A stretch of 64,000 bases of DNA from Clostridia bacterium (lineage in GTDB: Bacteria; Bacillota; Clostridia; Monoglobales; Monoglobaceae): assembly GCA_017620615.1 (NCBI GenBank), contig JAGAUW010000008.1, positions 21,128-85,127 of the forward strand. The letters are read 5' to 3'. The position numbers and the translations under genes are program-made. Positions 35,896 through 43,616 of the stretch are shown piece after piece (position 1 is the first letter of the stretch; each line of letters begins with the position of its first letter). The notes beneath the pieces are model-generated. The model was given only the letters and a program-made list of their open reading frames with translations. It had not been told where the DNA came from and did no database searches.

Positions 35896-35926
35896 ACTTT
35901 ATCTTCTCTCCTTTTTATGTATAATG

Positions 35927-35960
35927 CAAATCGCCCCAAAGACCTTTTCTTTGGGGTAAT
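35927..35960 (-). terminator. Hairpin after pyruvate kinase
   Basis: Minus-strand CCCCAAAG-AAAAGGT-CTTTGGGG directly after the pyk stop. It lacks a good T run, so termination may be partial and mntP could be read through. Confidence 0.6.
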
Positions 35961-35965
35961 GCATT

Positions 35966-37378
35966 TTATACCGTTTCAACCTTAATGATGTTTGTGTTAC
36001 CCGACTGGCCATTTACCTGACCGCCAGTCAGCACCACATCATCGCCTTTTGTAAGTTCAAAAACCTTTTTCGCCTGATTTACTGCATTATAGAACATAAC
36101 CTCAACGGAATTGAATTCTTCACACATAGCGGGTGTAACACCCCAACTGAGATTTAATTTTCTCCATACTTTTTCATCCGTTGTCAAGCCCATTATGTCC
36201 ACGGGGCATCTGAATCTGCTTACCATTCTTGCTGTTTTTCCGCTGATTGAGCTTACCACTATACATTTTGCATCAAGGTCAATCGCCATAGAACAGGTGG
36301 AATGCGAAATCGCATCAAGGTGATTGCGAATTTCAAACTCTGAGTTTTTGAAACGTTTTTTATAGTTTATTCCCATTTCTGTGAATTTAACAATTTCAAC
36401 CATATTGCGAACCGCCTCAACCGGGTACTTTCCCGATGCAGTTTCCCCTGAAAGCATAACCGCTGATGTCCCATCATAAACCGCATTGGCAACGTCTGAA
36501 AGCTCAGCTCTTGTTGGACGTGGATTGTATATCATTGTCTCAAGCATCTCAGTTGCAGTGATAACACGACTGCCCAAAAGTCTACACTTGTTTATGAGAT
36601 ATTTCTGGACAGCAGGAACTTCAACAAAGGGAATTTCAACGCCCAAATCACCCCTGGCAATCATAATTCCGTCAGCAATTTCACAGATTTCTTCTACATT
36701 GTCAACACCGCTGCGGTTTTCGATTTTAGCAATAATGTCAATATCCTTGCCGCCGTTCTCATTGAGAAAAGCTCTCATATCTTCAATATCTTTTTTTCGC
36801 GAAACAAAGGACGCCGCTACAAAATCAACCTCGTTCTTAATGCCGAAAAGCAAATCCTCTTTGTCCTGTTCACTTAAAAAATCGTGTGTCATCACTTTTC
36901 CCGGGAAATTCATACTCTTTCTGTCCGACAATTCCCCTCCCGACAGAACTGTACATACAGCGTCATTTCCCTTGATTTCCACAACCTTGAAGCTTACAAG
37001 ACCGTTGTTCACTGTGATTATATCCCCCACCTTAAGATCATCCATAAGGTGATCATAATTAACAGCTACTCTTTTTTCATTTCCCACAATGTTTTCTGTA
37101 GTGAAAATGAACGTGTCGCCGTCACTCAATGTGACTTTTTTATTTTCAAATGTTTTTATTCTGTACTCCGGGCCCTTTGTATCCAGCATAATAGCAATAG
37201 GAAGTTCCAGTTTTTCTCTTACCTTTTTGATAAGGTCAATTTTGTTTTGATGCTCCTCGTGTGTGCCGTGTGAAAAATTGAGCCTTGCAACATTCATCCC
37301 TTCAAGGCACATTTTTTCCAGGATTTCCTGATTTTCACAAGCAGGACCAATCGTGCATATTACCTTTGTTTTTCTCAT
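35966..37378 (-). CDS. pyk: Pyruvate kinase
   Basis: 470 residues, no extra C-terminal PEP-utiliser-like domain. Converts phosphoenolpyruvate and ADP to pyruvate and ATP. Active-site markers: TKVICTIGPACENQ, ARLNFSHGTHEEH, LDTKGPEYR, the catalytic-lysine motif IAKIENRSGVDN, GIMIARGDLGVEIP, and the family variant TATEMLETM followed by RPTRAELSDVANAV. The allosteric C-domain ends with VVLTGGQVNGQSGNTNIIKV. It is downstream of oadB/oadG on the same strand with only 33 bases between, so pyruvate metabolism may be co-regulated with a sodium pump. Confidence 0.96.
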   Translation of the reverse strand: MRKTKVICTIGPACENQEILEKMCLEGMNVARLNFSHGTHEEHQNKIDLIKKVREKLELPIAIMLDTKGPEYRIKTFENKKVTLSDGDTFIFTTENIVGNEKRVAVNYDHLMDDLKVGDIITVNNGLVSFKVVEIKGNDAVCTVLSGGELSDRKSMNFPGKVMTHDFLSEQDKEDLLFGIKNEVDFVAASFVSRKKDIEDMRAFLNENGGKDIDIIAKIENRSGVDNVEEICEIADGIMIARGDLGVEIPFVEVPAVQKYLINKCRLLGSRVITATEMLETMIYNPRPTRAELSDVANAVYDGTSAVMLSGETASGKYPVEAVRNMVEIVKFTEMGINYKKRFKNSEFEIRNHLDAISHSTCSMAIDLDAKCIVVSSISGKTARMVSRFRCPVDIMGLTTDEKVWRKLNLSWGVTPAMCEEFNSVEVMFYNAVNQAKKVFELTKGDDVVLTGGQVNGQSGNTNIIKVETV

Positions 37379-37411
37379 TTTTGTATACCCCTTCTTGTAT
37401 TTTAAAAAACA

Positions 37412-37543
37412 TCAGTTTTTTTCAGTAACCTTATTCAACAGCAAGGTAACACCTATCACTATGCCTATAACGATAAATATTCCAAGCATACCAAGTCCCA
37501 TATATTTTAGATTATATACAAAATTCATAGGATTTATATTCAT
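37412..37543 (-). CDS. Small OadG-like gamma subunit of a sodium-pumping decarboxylase
   Basis: A 43-residue gene with ATG at 37543 and GGAGGG upstream. One transmembrane helix contains LKYMGLGMLGIFIVIGIVIG, the shape of short OadG/decarboxylase gamma subunits. These anchor the biotin-linked alpha complex to the membrane beta subunit. It starts 20 bases after oadB, which supports the assignment. The zinc-binding C-terminal tail of longer OadG proteins is missing. Confidence 0.8.
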   Translation of the reverse strand: MNINPMNFVYNLKYMGLGMLGIFIVIGIVIGVTLLLNKVTEKN

Positions 37544-37563
37544 AGTCTTTTCCCTCCGTCAAA

Positions 37564-38652
37564 TTACATAAAGAATTTAAGTATCATACCGCCGGCAATG
37601 ACTGACGCAATCTGGCCTGATACATTTACACCTATTGAATGCATAAGCAAGAAGTTCTGGGGGTCTTCGCGGAGTCCCATTTTGTGAACAACACGACCCG
37701 ACATAGGAAATGCAGAAATACCTGCTGCTCCAATCATAGGATTGATTTTTTTCTTGGAGAAAAGATTCAATATCTTTGCAAAAATAACACCGCCTGCAGT
37801 ATCAACCACAAAGGCAACAAGACCAAGACAAAGAATAAGCAGTGTTTCAACTGTAAGGAACTCTGCAGCCTGCATTCTGAGGGAAATCGTTATTCCAAGG
37901 AAAATCGTGATGATATTGGCTAAGGATTTCTGTGCAGTTTCAGAAAGCGAATTGAGAACACCGCACTCGCGGATTAAGTTTCCGAACATCAAAAATCCGA
38001 TAAGTGCAACAGATGCAGGAGCCACAAGACCTGCTATCACAGTGATAACTATGGGGAATAAAATCTTTGTGGTTTTTGACACTTCTTTCTGGGTATATTC
38101 CATTCTTATCATACGCTCTTTTTTTGTGGTCAAGAGCTTTATAACAGGCGGCTGAATAATTGGGACAAGCGCCATATATGAATACGCCGCAACCATAATT
38201 GCACCCAGATATTTTGTGCCGAGAGCCTGAGCCACAACGATTGATGTAGGGCCGTCTGCGGCACCTATAATCGCAATGGATCCCGAATCCTTTATATCAA
38301 AGAACATTGATGCAAAGCAAAGGGTAAAGAAAATTCCAAACTGTGCCGCTGCACCAAAAAGCATAAGCTTTGGATTTGAAAGAAGCGGTCCAAAGTCAAT
38401 CATCGCACCTATTCCTATAAACAAAATAAGTGGAAAAAGTTCATTAGAAATTCCCGCTGCGAACAAAGTCTCAAGGGTTTCAATAGCACCCGAAAAAGGT
38501 AGGTTTACCAAAATTGCTCCAAAGCCCATCGGCAAAAGAAGGGTCGGCTCCATTTCTTTCTTTATGGCAAGATAAACAAGAAGTCCACCAATAATCCACA
38601 TAACAATCTGTTGCCACTGGATTTGCAGAATGTTTTCATAAATAATTTCCAT
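37564..38652 (-). CDS. oadB: Sodium ion-translocating decarboxylase, beta subunit
   Basis: 362-residue membrane subunit (OadB/GcdB/MmdB family). It decarboxylates carboxybiotin and uses the energy to pump sodium out. Markers: IGAMIDFGPLLSNPKL, the GAADGPTSIVVAQAL motif with the key Asp133, and GAAGISAFPMSGRVVHK in the last third. Substrate is set by the alpha subunit, which is not in the window, so oxaloacetate, methylmalonyl-CoA or glutaconyl-CoA cannot be separated. First gene of an oadB-oadG-pyk run. Confidence 0.93.
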   Translation of the reverse strand: MEIIYENILQIQWQQIVMWIIGGLLVYLAIKKEMEPTLLLPMGFGAILVNLPFSGAIETLETLFAAGISNELFPLILFIGIGAMIDFGPLLSNPKLMLFGAAAQFGIFFTLCFASMFFDIKDSGSIAIIGAADGPTSIVVAQALGTKYLGAIMVAAYSYMALVPIIQPPVIKLLTTKKERMIRMEYTQKEVSKTTKILFPIVITVIAGLVAPASVALIGFLMFGNLIRECGVLNSLSETAQKSLANIITIFLGITISLRMQAAEFLTVETLLILCLGLVAFVVDTAGGVIFAKILNLFSKKKINPMIGAAGISAFPMSGRVVHKMGLREDPQNFLLMHSIGVNVSGQIASVIAGGMILKFFM

Positions 38653-38694
38653 TTTAATTCCTCCTGTAATCTTTTGTAATTAAACAGCCGAATT

Positions 38695-38723
38695 ATTATA
38701 TCACAATCCTTGCTATTTTTCAA
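38695..38723 (-). promoter_or_regulatory. Promoter of the oadB-oadG-pyk run
   Basis: Minus-strand TTGAAA (38718-38723), 17-base spacer, TATAAT (38695-38700). Confidence 0.82.
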
Positions 38724-38756
38724 GTATAATTCTTCCTCTTATACAATTTTTTGGCT

Positions 38757-38792
38757 ACAAAAATAAGGCAAGGTTGAAACCAACCCTGCCCG
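38757..38792 (-). terminator. Terminator of the trpB-like gene
   Basis: Minus-strand GGCAGGGTTG-GTTT-CAACCTTGCC (one G-U) followed by TTATTTTTG. Confidence 0.88.
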
Positions 38793-38797
38793 CTCTT

Positions 38798-40039
38798 TTA
38801 AATATTATAATCCAGCTTAAACTTTTCGCCACAGCCATAATTTTCATAAACGTAGTCAATATCTTTATCTCCACGTCCTGAAAGACATACCAGAATTGAA
38901 CCGCTTTTATGTTCCTTGGCATAACGGATAGCGTAAGCCACCGCGTGAGCACTTTCAATAGCCGGAATTATACCCTCATATCTTGACAAAAGGAAAAATG
39001 CTTCCATAGCCTCTTCGTCAGATACTGTTTCATAATGCACTCTGCCTCTATCACGAAGATATGCGTGTTCGGGGCCTACACCCGGATAATCAAGTCCGCT
39101 GGCTATTGAATAAACCGGAAGGGGTTCGCCATTTTCATCCTGAAGAACATAGCTTGAGTAACCGTGAATGATACCCTTTGTGCCATATGCCATCGTTGCC
39201 GCATGGTCACCAATACCTTCGCCTCTGCCAAGGGGCTCAACACCATATATCTCAACCGGATCAGCAAGGAATGGTGTGAACATACCCAGCGAGTTTGAAC
39301 CACCGCCAACACAGGCTGTAACAGCATCAGGCATAATGCCTGTCATCTCCAGAAACTGTTCTCTTGCTTCTATGCCAATAATAGACTGAAAATCCCTGAC
39401 CATTTTGGGGAAAGGATGGGGACCTGCTGCAGTGCCTATACAGTATATTGCATCTTTATATTCCTTGAGATAGGCTTCAAATGCCGCGTCACAAGCTTCC
39501 TTAAGGGTTTTAAGACCTTTTGTTACAGGAACAACATTTGCACCCAGCATTTTCATTCTTATGACATTTGGATGCTGTTTTTCAATATCAACCTCACCCA
39601 TATAAACGTCACATTCCATACCAAAATAAGCCGCTGCAGTTGCTATTGCAACGCCGTGCTGACCTGCACCAGTTTCGGCAATTATCTTTTTCTTGCCCAT
39701 AAACTTTGCTAAGAGACCCTCGCCCATACAGTGGTTGAGCTTGTGCGCCCCCGTGTGGTTTAAATCCTCTCTTTTTAAGTATATCTGGCAATTTCCAAAA
39801 ATCTTAGAGAGACGCTCACAATGGTATACCGGAGTGGGTCTGCCCTGAAATTCCTTTCTTATTCTTCGAAGCTCGTTTATAAACTGTGCAGAATGACAAA
39901 TAGCCTCATATGCATCATCAGCTTCCTTGAATGCTTCAATAAGCTCTTCCGCCTGATATGAGCCGCCATATTCGCCAAAAAACCCGTCCTGTGTGGGAAG
40001 CTCCTTTAAATAATTTTCAAAATCCTTATATTTATTCAT
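38798..40039 (-). CDS. trpB: Tryptophan synthase beta chain (orphan TrpB)
   Basis: 413-residue PLP enzyme joining indole and serine to make tryptophan. PLP lysine is Lys100 in [16 protein letters not shown]; also [19 protein letters not shown], the phosphate-binding [12 protein letters not shown] and the C-terminal [15 protein letters not shown]. Most TrpB proteins read HKINN at the lysine; this one reads HKLNH. No trpA or other trp gene is in the window, so it may serve as indole salvage or pair with a distant TrpA. A leader peptide with a Trp codon and a terminator lies upstream (40101-40173). Confidence 0.88.
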   Translation of the reverse strand: MNKYKDFENYLKELPTQDGFFGEYGGSYQAEELIEAFKEADDAYEAICHSAQFINELRRIRKEFQGRPTPVYHCERLSKIFGNCQIYLKREDLNHTGAHKLNHCMGEGLLAKFMGKKKIIAETGAGQHGVAIATAAAYFGMECDVYMGEVDIEKQHPNVIRMKMLGANVVPVTKGLKTLKEACDAAFEAYLKEYKDAIYCIGTAAGPHPFPKMVRDFQSIIGIEAREQFLEMTGIMPDAVTACVGGGSNSLGMFTPFLADPVEIYGVEPLGRGEGIGDHAATMAYGTKGIIHGYSSYVLQDENGEPLPVYSIASGLDYPGVGPEHAYLRDRGRVHYETVSDEEAMEAFFLLSRYEGIIPAIESAHAVAYAIRYAKEHKSGSILVCLSGRGDKDIDYVYENYGCGEKFKLDYNI

Positions 40040-40080
40040 AATAAAAACTCCTTTTCAAAAAAACATATTCAATTCAAATC

Positions 40081-40126
40081 CCGCAGTTTAACTAACTGCC
40101 AAAAAACACGTTGGGCTTACGCCCAA
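40081..40126 (-). terminator. Attenuator-type hairpins in the trpB leader
   Basis: Minus-strand hairpin TTGGGC-GTAA-GCCCAA (40111-40126) followed, four bases later, by six T (40101-40106), an intrinsic terminator inside the leader. A second hairpin, GGCAGTT-AGTT-AAACTGC (40082-40100 region), follows. The 5' arm of the terminator covers the Trp codon of the leader peptide and its stop codon sits in the loop. Confidence 0.7.
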
Positions 40127-40173
40127 ATGTTCCCTCCACTTTGATTCAAAATATATTTTTTTAAAAAAGTCAT
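40117..40173 (-). CDS. Putative trpB leader peptide
   Basis: An 18-residue frame, MTFLKKYILNQSGGNIWA, with ATG at 40173 and GGGAG eight bases upstream. Its promoter begins about 35 bases before. The only tryptophan is the next-to-last codon and lies in the 5' arm of the terminator hairpin; the stop codon is in that hairpin's loop. This is the layout of a ribosome-mediated attenuator for the downstream trpB. A single Trp codon is fewer than in classical trpL, so sensing of free tryptophan at the stop codon (TnaC-like) is an alternative. Not experimentally supported. Confidence 0.6.
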   Translation of the reverse strand: MTFLKKYILNQSGGNIWA

Positions 40174-40205
40174 AACTGTCACTCCCAAAAAATTTCTACC
40201 CAAAT

Positions 40206-40234
40206 AGTATATTACAATTTTTTCTGTTTGTCAA
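40206..40234 (-). promoter_or_regulatory. Promoter of the trpB leader transcript
   Basis: Minus-strand TTGACA (40229-40234), 17-base spacer, TATACT (40206-40211). The whole trpB upstream stretch 40040-40356 is thus promoter, leader peptide, hairpins and a divergent promoter. Confidence 0.87.
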
Positions 40235-40277
40235 ATTATCTTTAATAAATTTTCTAACAATTATGTACCTTTTTCCC

Positions 40278-40306
40278 TTGACATCTACCTTTAAAGATAG
40301 TAAAAT
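40278..40306 (+). promoter_or_regulatory. Promoter of the beta-lactamase-like gene
   Basis: TTGACA (40278-40283), 17-base spacer, TAAAAT (40301-40306); divergent from the trpB promoter. Confidence 0.75.
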
Positions 40307-40356
40307 TGTGGTATTAACATCAATTGCATTATGGCAAAAAGAAAGGTATGATTCAA

Positions 40357-41856
40357 ATGCTGGAAAAAGTTACACCTGAACAGGTGGGCATTTCATCCAA
40401 AAGTGTTAAAAAATACATAAAAATCTTAGAGAGAAATGAATTTTCTACTCATTCAATCGTTATGCTTAGGCACGGTAAGGTTTTTTATGAAGCATACTGG
40501 GAGCCTTTTCACAAGGACTTCCTTCACAGAATATATTCATCAACCAAAAGCTTTGTGGCTCTTGCCATCGGCTTTCTCAAGCAAGACGGTCTCATCGACC
40601 TTGATGCGCCTGCTATTTCTTATCTTGATGAAGACATAACAAAAAATGCTTGTGATGAAGTCAAAAAACAGACCATACGTGATATGCTGATTATGTCAAC
40701 AGCGGGAATGTGTACGGTTGCAGGATTTTTCAAAGAGAAACCTGAAGACAGACTTCGTTACTATTATGACTGTGCAGGTCCTGACAGTTCTGCCAAACCA
40801 AAAGTTACAGGCTCTACCTTCATCTATGACAGTTCAGGCTCATTTGTTCTTGGTTGCATTGTTGAAATTATCAGCAGAATGAGCCTTATGGATTATCTTC
40901 GCGAAAAGCTTTTTGACAAAATCGGTTTTTCAAAAGACGCTTATTGTCTACAAAGTCCCGGCGGACACGCCTGGTCAGATTCAGGTATTCTCTGCCGTCC
41001 TATGGACCTTGCAAAGGTTCTTCAATTTCTGCTCAACGAAGGTGAGTGGAACGGCGAACAAATTCTTGACAAACAGTTTATAAAAGAAGCAACCTCAAAC
41101 CTTGTAAGCACAAAACGTGCCGCTCATCGCAGCGTGAATACATACGGCTATGGCTATCTTATATGGAGAACCCCCGGAAATGGTTATGGCTTCTTTGGTC
41201 TTGGAAATCAGTTGGCTCTCGCCTTCCCTGACTATGATATGGTCTTTGTGGTGACTGCCGACAACCAAACCAATGCCACCATGGGTGAAAACGTTATGAT
41301 TGACCGTCTTCTTGAAGAAATTGCCGAAACCGCAAAGGACGAAGCTTTAGCTGAAGACAAAGAGGCTTATCGCGACCTTATGGATTTCACCGAAAGTCTC
41401 AAGCTCTTCTCATTAAGTGGCAGTCTGAAAGAAAACATTGCAAACGAGGTAAGCGGCAAAACTTTCATTATGGAAGAAAACCCAATGGGTATTTCAAAAA
41501 TGAAATTTACCTTTACCGATGATGTTTGCAAAATGGATTACACAAATGCACAGGGCGACAAAACCATTGAATTTGGTATTGATAAAAACGTCTTTGGCAT
41601 CTTCCCTGAGGAAGGCTACTCCAACTTAGTGGGTAACACCTATGCACCCGGAAATTATTACAAATGTGCCGCAAGTGCCAACTGGACACACGAAAGAAAC
41701 CTTGAAATTCTTGTTCAGGTTATTGACAAATATTTCGGAAAACTGTTTATCAAAGTTTTCTTCACAAAGGATAACCGCATCGCGGTTTCTATGAACAAAA
41801 CCGCTGAAAACTTTATGAATGAATATATGGGTTATGCACACAGCATTGCTGAATAA
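40357..41856 (+). CDS. Serine beta-lactamase-like (class C/PBP4* fold) hydrolase
   Basis: 499 residues. N-terminal penicillin-binding fold with the SxxK motif at Ser61-Lys64 (RIYSSTKSF), a Tyr motif IYDSSGSFVLG in place of the usual YxN, and a glycine-rich segment GYGFFGLGNQLALAFP where KTG usually lies. The last 150 residues form a separate domain with no motif I recognise. No signal peptide or membrane helix is seen, so it is probably a cytosolic esterase or peptidase and not an antibiotic-resistance enzyme. I use ATG 40357, ten bases after AAAGG; an earlier in-frame ATG at 40348 touches that site. Confidence 0.82.
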   Translation: MLEKVTPEQVGISSKSVKKYIKILERNEFSTHSIVMLRHGKVFYEAYWEPFHKDFLHRIYSSTKSFVALAIGFLKQDGLIDLDAPAISYLDEDITKNACDEVKKQTIRDMLIMSTAGMCTVAGFFKEKPEDRLRYYYDCAGPDSSAKPKVTGSTFIYDSSGSFVLGCIVEIISRMSLMDYLREKLFDKIGFSKDAYCLQSPGGHAWSDSGILCRPMDLAKVLQFLLNEGEWNGEQILDKQFIKEATSNLVSTKRAAHRSVNTYGYGYLIWRTPGNGYGFFGLGNQLALAFPDYDMVFVVTADNQTNATMGENVMIDRLLEEIAETAKDEALAEDKEAYRDLMDFTESLKLFSLSGSLKENIANEVSGKTFIMEENPMGISKMKFTFTDDVCKMDYTNAQGDKTIEFGIDKNVFGIFPEEGYSNLVGNTYAPGNYYKCAASANWTHERNLEILVQVIDKYFGKLFIKVFFTKDNRIAVSMNKTAENFMNEYMGYAHSIAE

Positions 41857-41867
41857 ATTTATTTTGA

Positions 41868-41906
41868 CGAAAATCTCCTTTGCAAAATTGCAAAGGAGAT
41901 TTTTTT
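41868..41906. terminator. Bidirectional terminator between the beta-lactamase-like gene and spoIIIAH
   Basis: AAATCTCCTTTGCAA-AA-TTGCAAAGGAGATTT with a seven-T run. It touches the spoIIIAH stop codon. Confidence 0.92.
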
Positions 41907-42417
41907 ATTGCTTGCTTGAAATTTTAATCTGTGTTGCTTTCATCCCGGTCTGTCCAACCACAATATCCTTGATTTTTGAAACTCCGCTTTTATCAAGATT
42001 TTCAGCCTTTACCACAACGCTCACACTTTCGTCATCCACAAATGCAACACAATCGGCATAGCCTTTTGCCATTATCATATTTTCAATAACTGATTCTTTT
42101 TCGGCACTTTGGGCATATTGTTCAATTTTTGCATTCGTTTCTGCGGATGCATCACCCGAAATCGCCGAAACTGTCAGAATTTCTACTGCCTCGGACCGTG
42201 TGCAGTCTCTCTCGTATCTGGCTCTTGAAAAATAATCCTCATCAACCGTCCCTTTTTCCTTTTCACCTTGTTCTTCTATGGGGAGCACCTCGTTTGTCAC
42301 GGTCAGGCTCTCATTTTGTTCAACCGACCACCTGTAATACCCTGCTACAATCACCATAACAGCAAGCACCGAAACCAAAAGTTGTTTTCCTCTTACTCCT
42401 TTAAAAAATTTTTTCAT
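41905..42417 (-). CDS. spoIIIAH: Stage III sporulation protein AH
   Basis: 170 residues. One N-terminal transmembrane helix (about residues 13-28, LLVSVLAVMVIVAGYY), a linker, and a ring-building domain related to YscJ/FliF near the C-terminus (ENMIMAKGYADCVAFVDDES to the end). Anchored in the mother-cell membrane, it binds forespore SpoIIQ across the gap, forming the feeding-channel ring needed for late sigma-G activity. Last gene of the spoIIIA operon. Confidence 0.93.
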   Translation of the reverse strand: MKKFFKGVRGKQLLVSVLAVMVIVAGYYRWSVEQNESLTVTNEVLPIEEQGEKEKGTVDEDYFSRARYERDCTRSEAVEILTVSAISGDASAETNAKIEQYAQSAEKESVIENMIMAKGYADCVAFVDDESVSVVVKAENLDKSGVSKIKDIVVGQTGMKATQIKISSKQ

Positions 42418-42496
42418 TTAAAATCTTCCTCTCTGCCGCCAAAATATAATCAACAAGTATGCCTGCGGCAAGACATTTTTGCTGACTGATAATTTT

Positions 42497-43096
42497 TTAT
42501 TTTCCTGACGCCGCAGACACTTTTACCCTATGCCCCGAGATTCCATAAAGGGCCTTAACCGCTTCATAAAGCTCAAGGCGGATGCTTTCGCTTGCGGCAC
42601 CCTCTGCCACAACAAGAACTCCCGTGGGGACGGGTAGCTTTTCTTTTACTACAAACGGCTCTTCACCCTGATTTGAATCATAAAGCAAAACATTTTCCTC
42701 TTGCTGTGACTTTGATTGTGTTTTATCTTCACTATGCTCGGTTTCAAGCTGCGAGCTTTGATTTTTTGCAAGAACCTTTTCTTCGCCTGCATCAAAGGAA
42801 ATCATTACCTTTACCTTGCCCGCACCTTTTATTTTAGAAAGAATATCACCAAGCTTTGTTTCAGCATTTATTATGTACTCGGTATCTACCACCGAAAGAG
42901 ACGTTGGCACCTCATCATTTTTAGGTGGATTTTCTTTTTCACCAGAACTCCAGAATGCCAACACAAGCACTGCAATCAGTATCACAACAACAACCCACTT
43001 GTTCTTTTTTTCAATTCTGCCTATTCCGTTTTCGTCCACTTCTACATTGACAGTTTTTATTTTCTTCTTCAGAAAATCAAATCCCAAATGTCCCAC
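42497..43096 (-). CDS. spoIIIAG: Stage III sporulation protein AG
   Basis: 199 residues. One membrane helix near residues 33-48 (WVVVVILIAVLVLAFW), a charged linker, and a C-terminal ring-building domain containing AETKLGDILSKIKGAGKVKV and the end segment ALYGISGHRVKVSAASGK. SpoIIIAG forms a large ring of the mother cell-forespore channel in Bacillus. A Gln/Ser-rich loop (residues about 122-150) interrupts the domain, as in other family members. Confidence 0.93.
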   Translation of the reverse strand: MGHLGFDFLKKKIKTVNVEVDENGIGRIEKKNKWVVVVILIAVLVLAFWSSGEKENPPKNDEVPTSLSVVDTEYIINAETKLGDILSKIKGAGKVKVMISFDAGEEKVLAKNQSSQLETEHSEDKTQSKSQQEENVLLYDSNQGEEPFVVKEKLPVPTGVLVVAEGAASESIRLELYEAVKALYGISGHRVKVSAASGK

Positions 43097-43106
43097 TCCT
43101 TCGTTC

Positions 43107-43604
43107 TTAACTTTCGATTCGAATATCTATATTTTTTATTTCAACACCAAAACCATTCGAAACGGTTACCCTTATTTTCTCGATATCCACCTTTTTTTCA
43201 GACAAGATTGTGATAAAAATCTGAGTTATGTTTCCAAAAGTCTTATTGTCATTCTCCTCCACGTTGACCTTTGCCTCAGCAGCACATCCAAAATCCGAAT
43301 ATATCTTGTTTTCAATAGATTTTTCAAGCTTTTCACTGTAAAGCATAATTATCTGCTGATATTCCTTTTCCGCTATGGTGTATTTGAGCTCGGCTACTTT
43401 TTTTTGGGTTATTTCCGGAATTTTTATATCCGATATTTCAGGTGTTATTTCGGTTATTGGACTGATGACGGCAAGCACCAGCACAAGTCCCACCACCATT
43501 TTTACATACTTTTTCATATTCCCATCTGTCATAATCATATCACAGACCGCACCCAGTGCCGTTATCCCTGCAATCCGCATAATCCATTCACGAATCAATT
43601 CCAC
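43107..43604 (-). CDS. spoIIIAF: Stage III sporulation protein AF
   Basis: 165 residues with two N-terminal membrane helices (about 9-25 and 33-50) and a C-terminal domain of the ring-building type. Order between spoIIIAE and spoIIIAG, with gaps of 12 and 10 bases, supports the call. Role in the channel is structural and less understood than AG and AH. Confidence 0.9.
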   Translation of the reverse strand: MELIREWIMRIAGITALGAVCDMIMTDGNMKKYVKMVVGLVLVLAVISPITEITPEISDIKIPEITQKKVAELKYTIAEKEYQQIIMLYSEKLEKSIENKIYSDFGCAAEAKVNVEENDNKTFGNITQIFITILSEKKVDIEKIRVTVSNGFGVEIKNIDIRIES

Positions 43605-43616
43605 AAAATAAATCCT

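Noticed and set aside
35896..35965. Manganese (yybP-ykoY) riboswitch before mntP
   Set aside because: The gap is only about 70 bases and holds just the pyk hairpin and a ribosome site.
40040..40205. T-box riboswitch before trpB
   Set aside because: No T-box consensus (AGGGTGGNACCGCG-like) or specifier stem; a leader peptide with terminator explains the region better.
40357..41856. Antibiotic-resistance beta-lactamase
   Set aside because: SxxK is present, but there is no signal peptide, the KTG motif is replaced and the protein is longer than class C enzymes; a housekeeping or unknown hydrolase is likelier.
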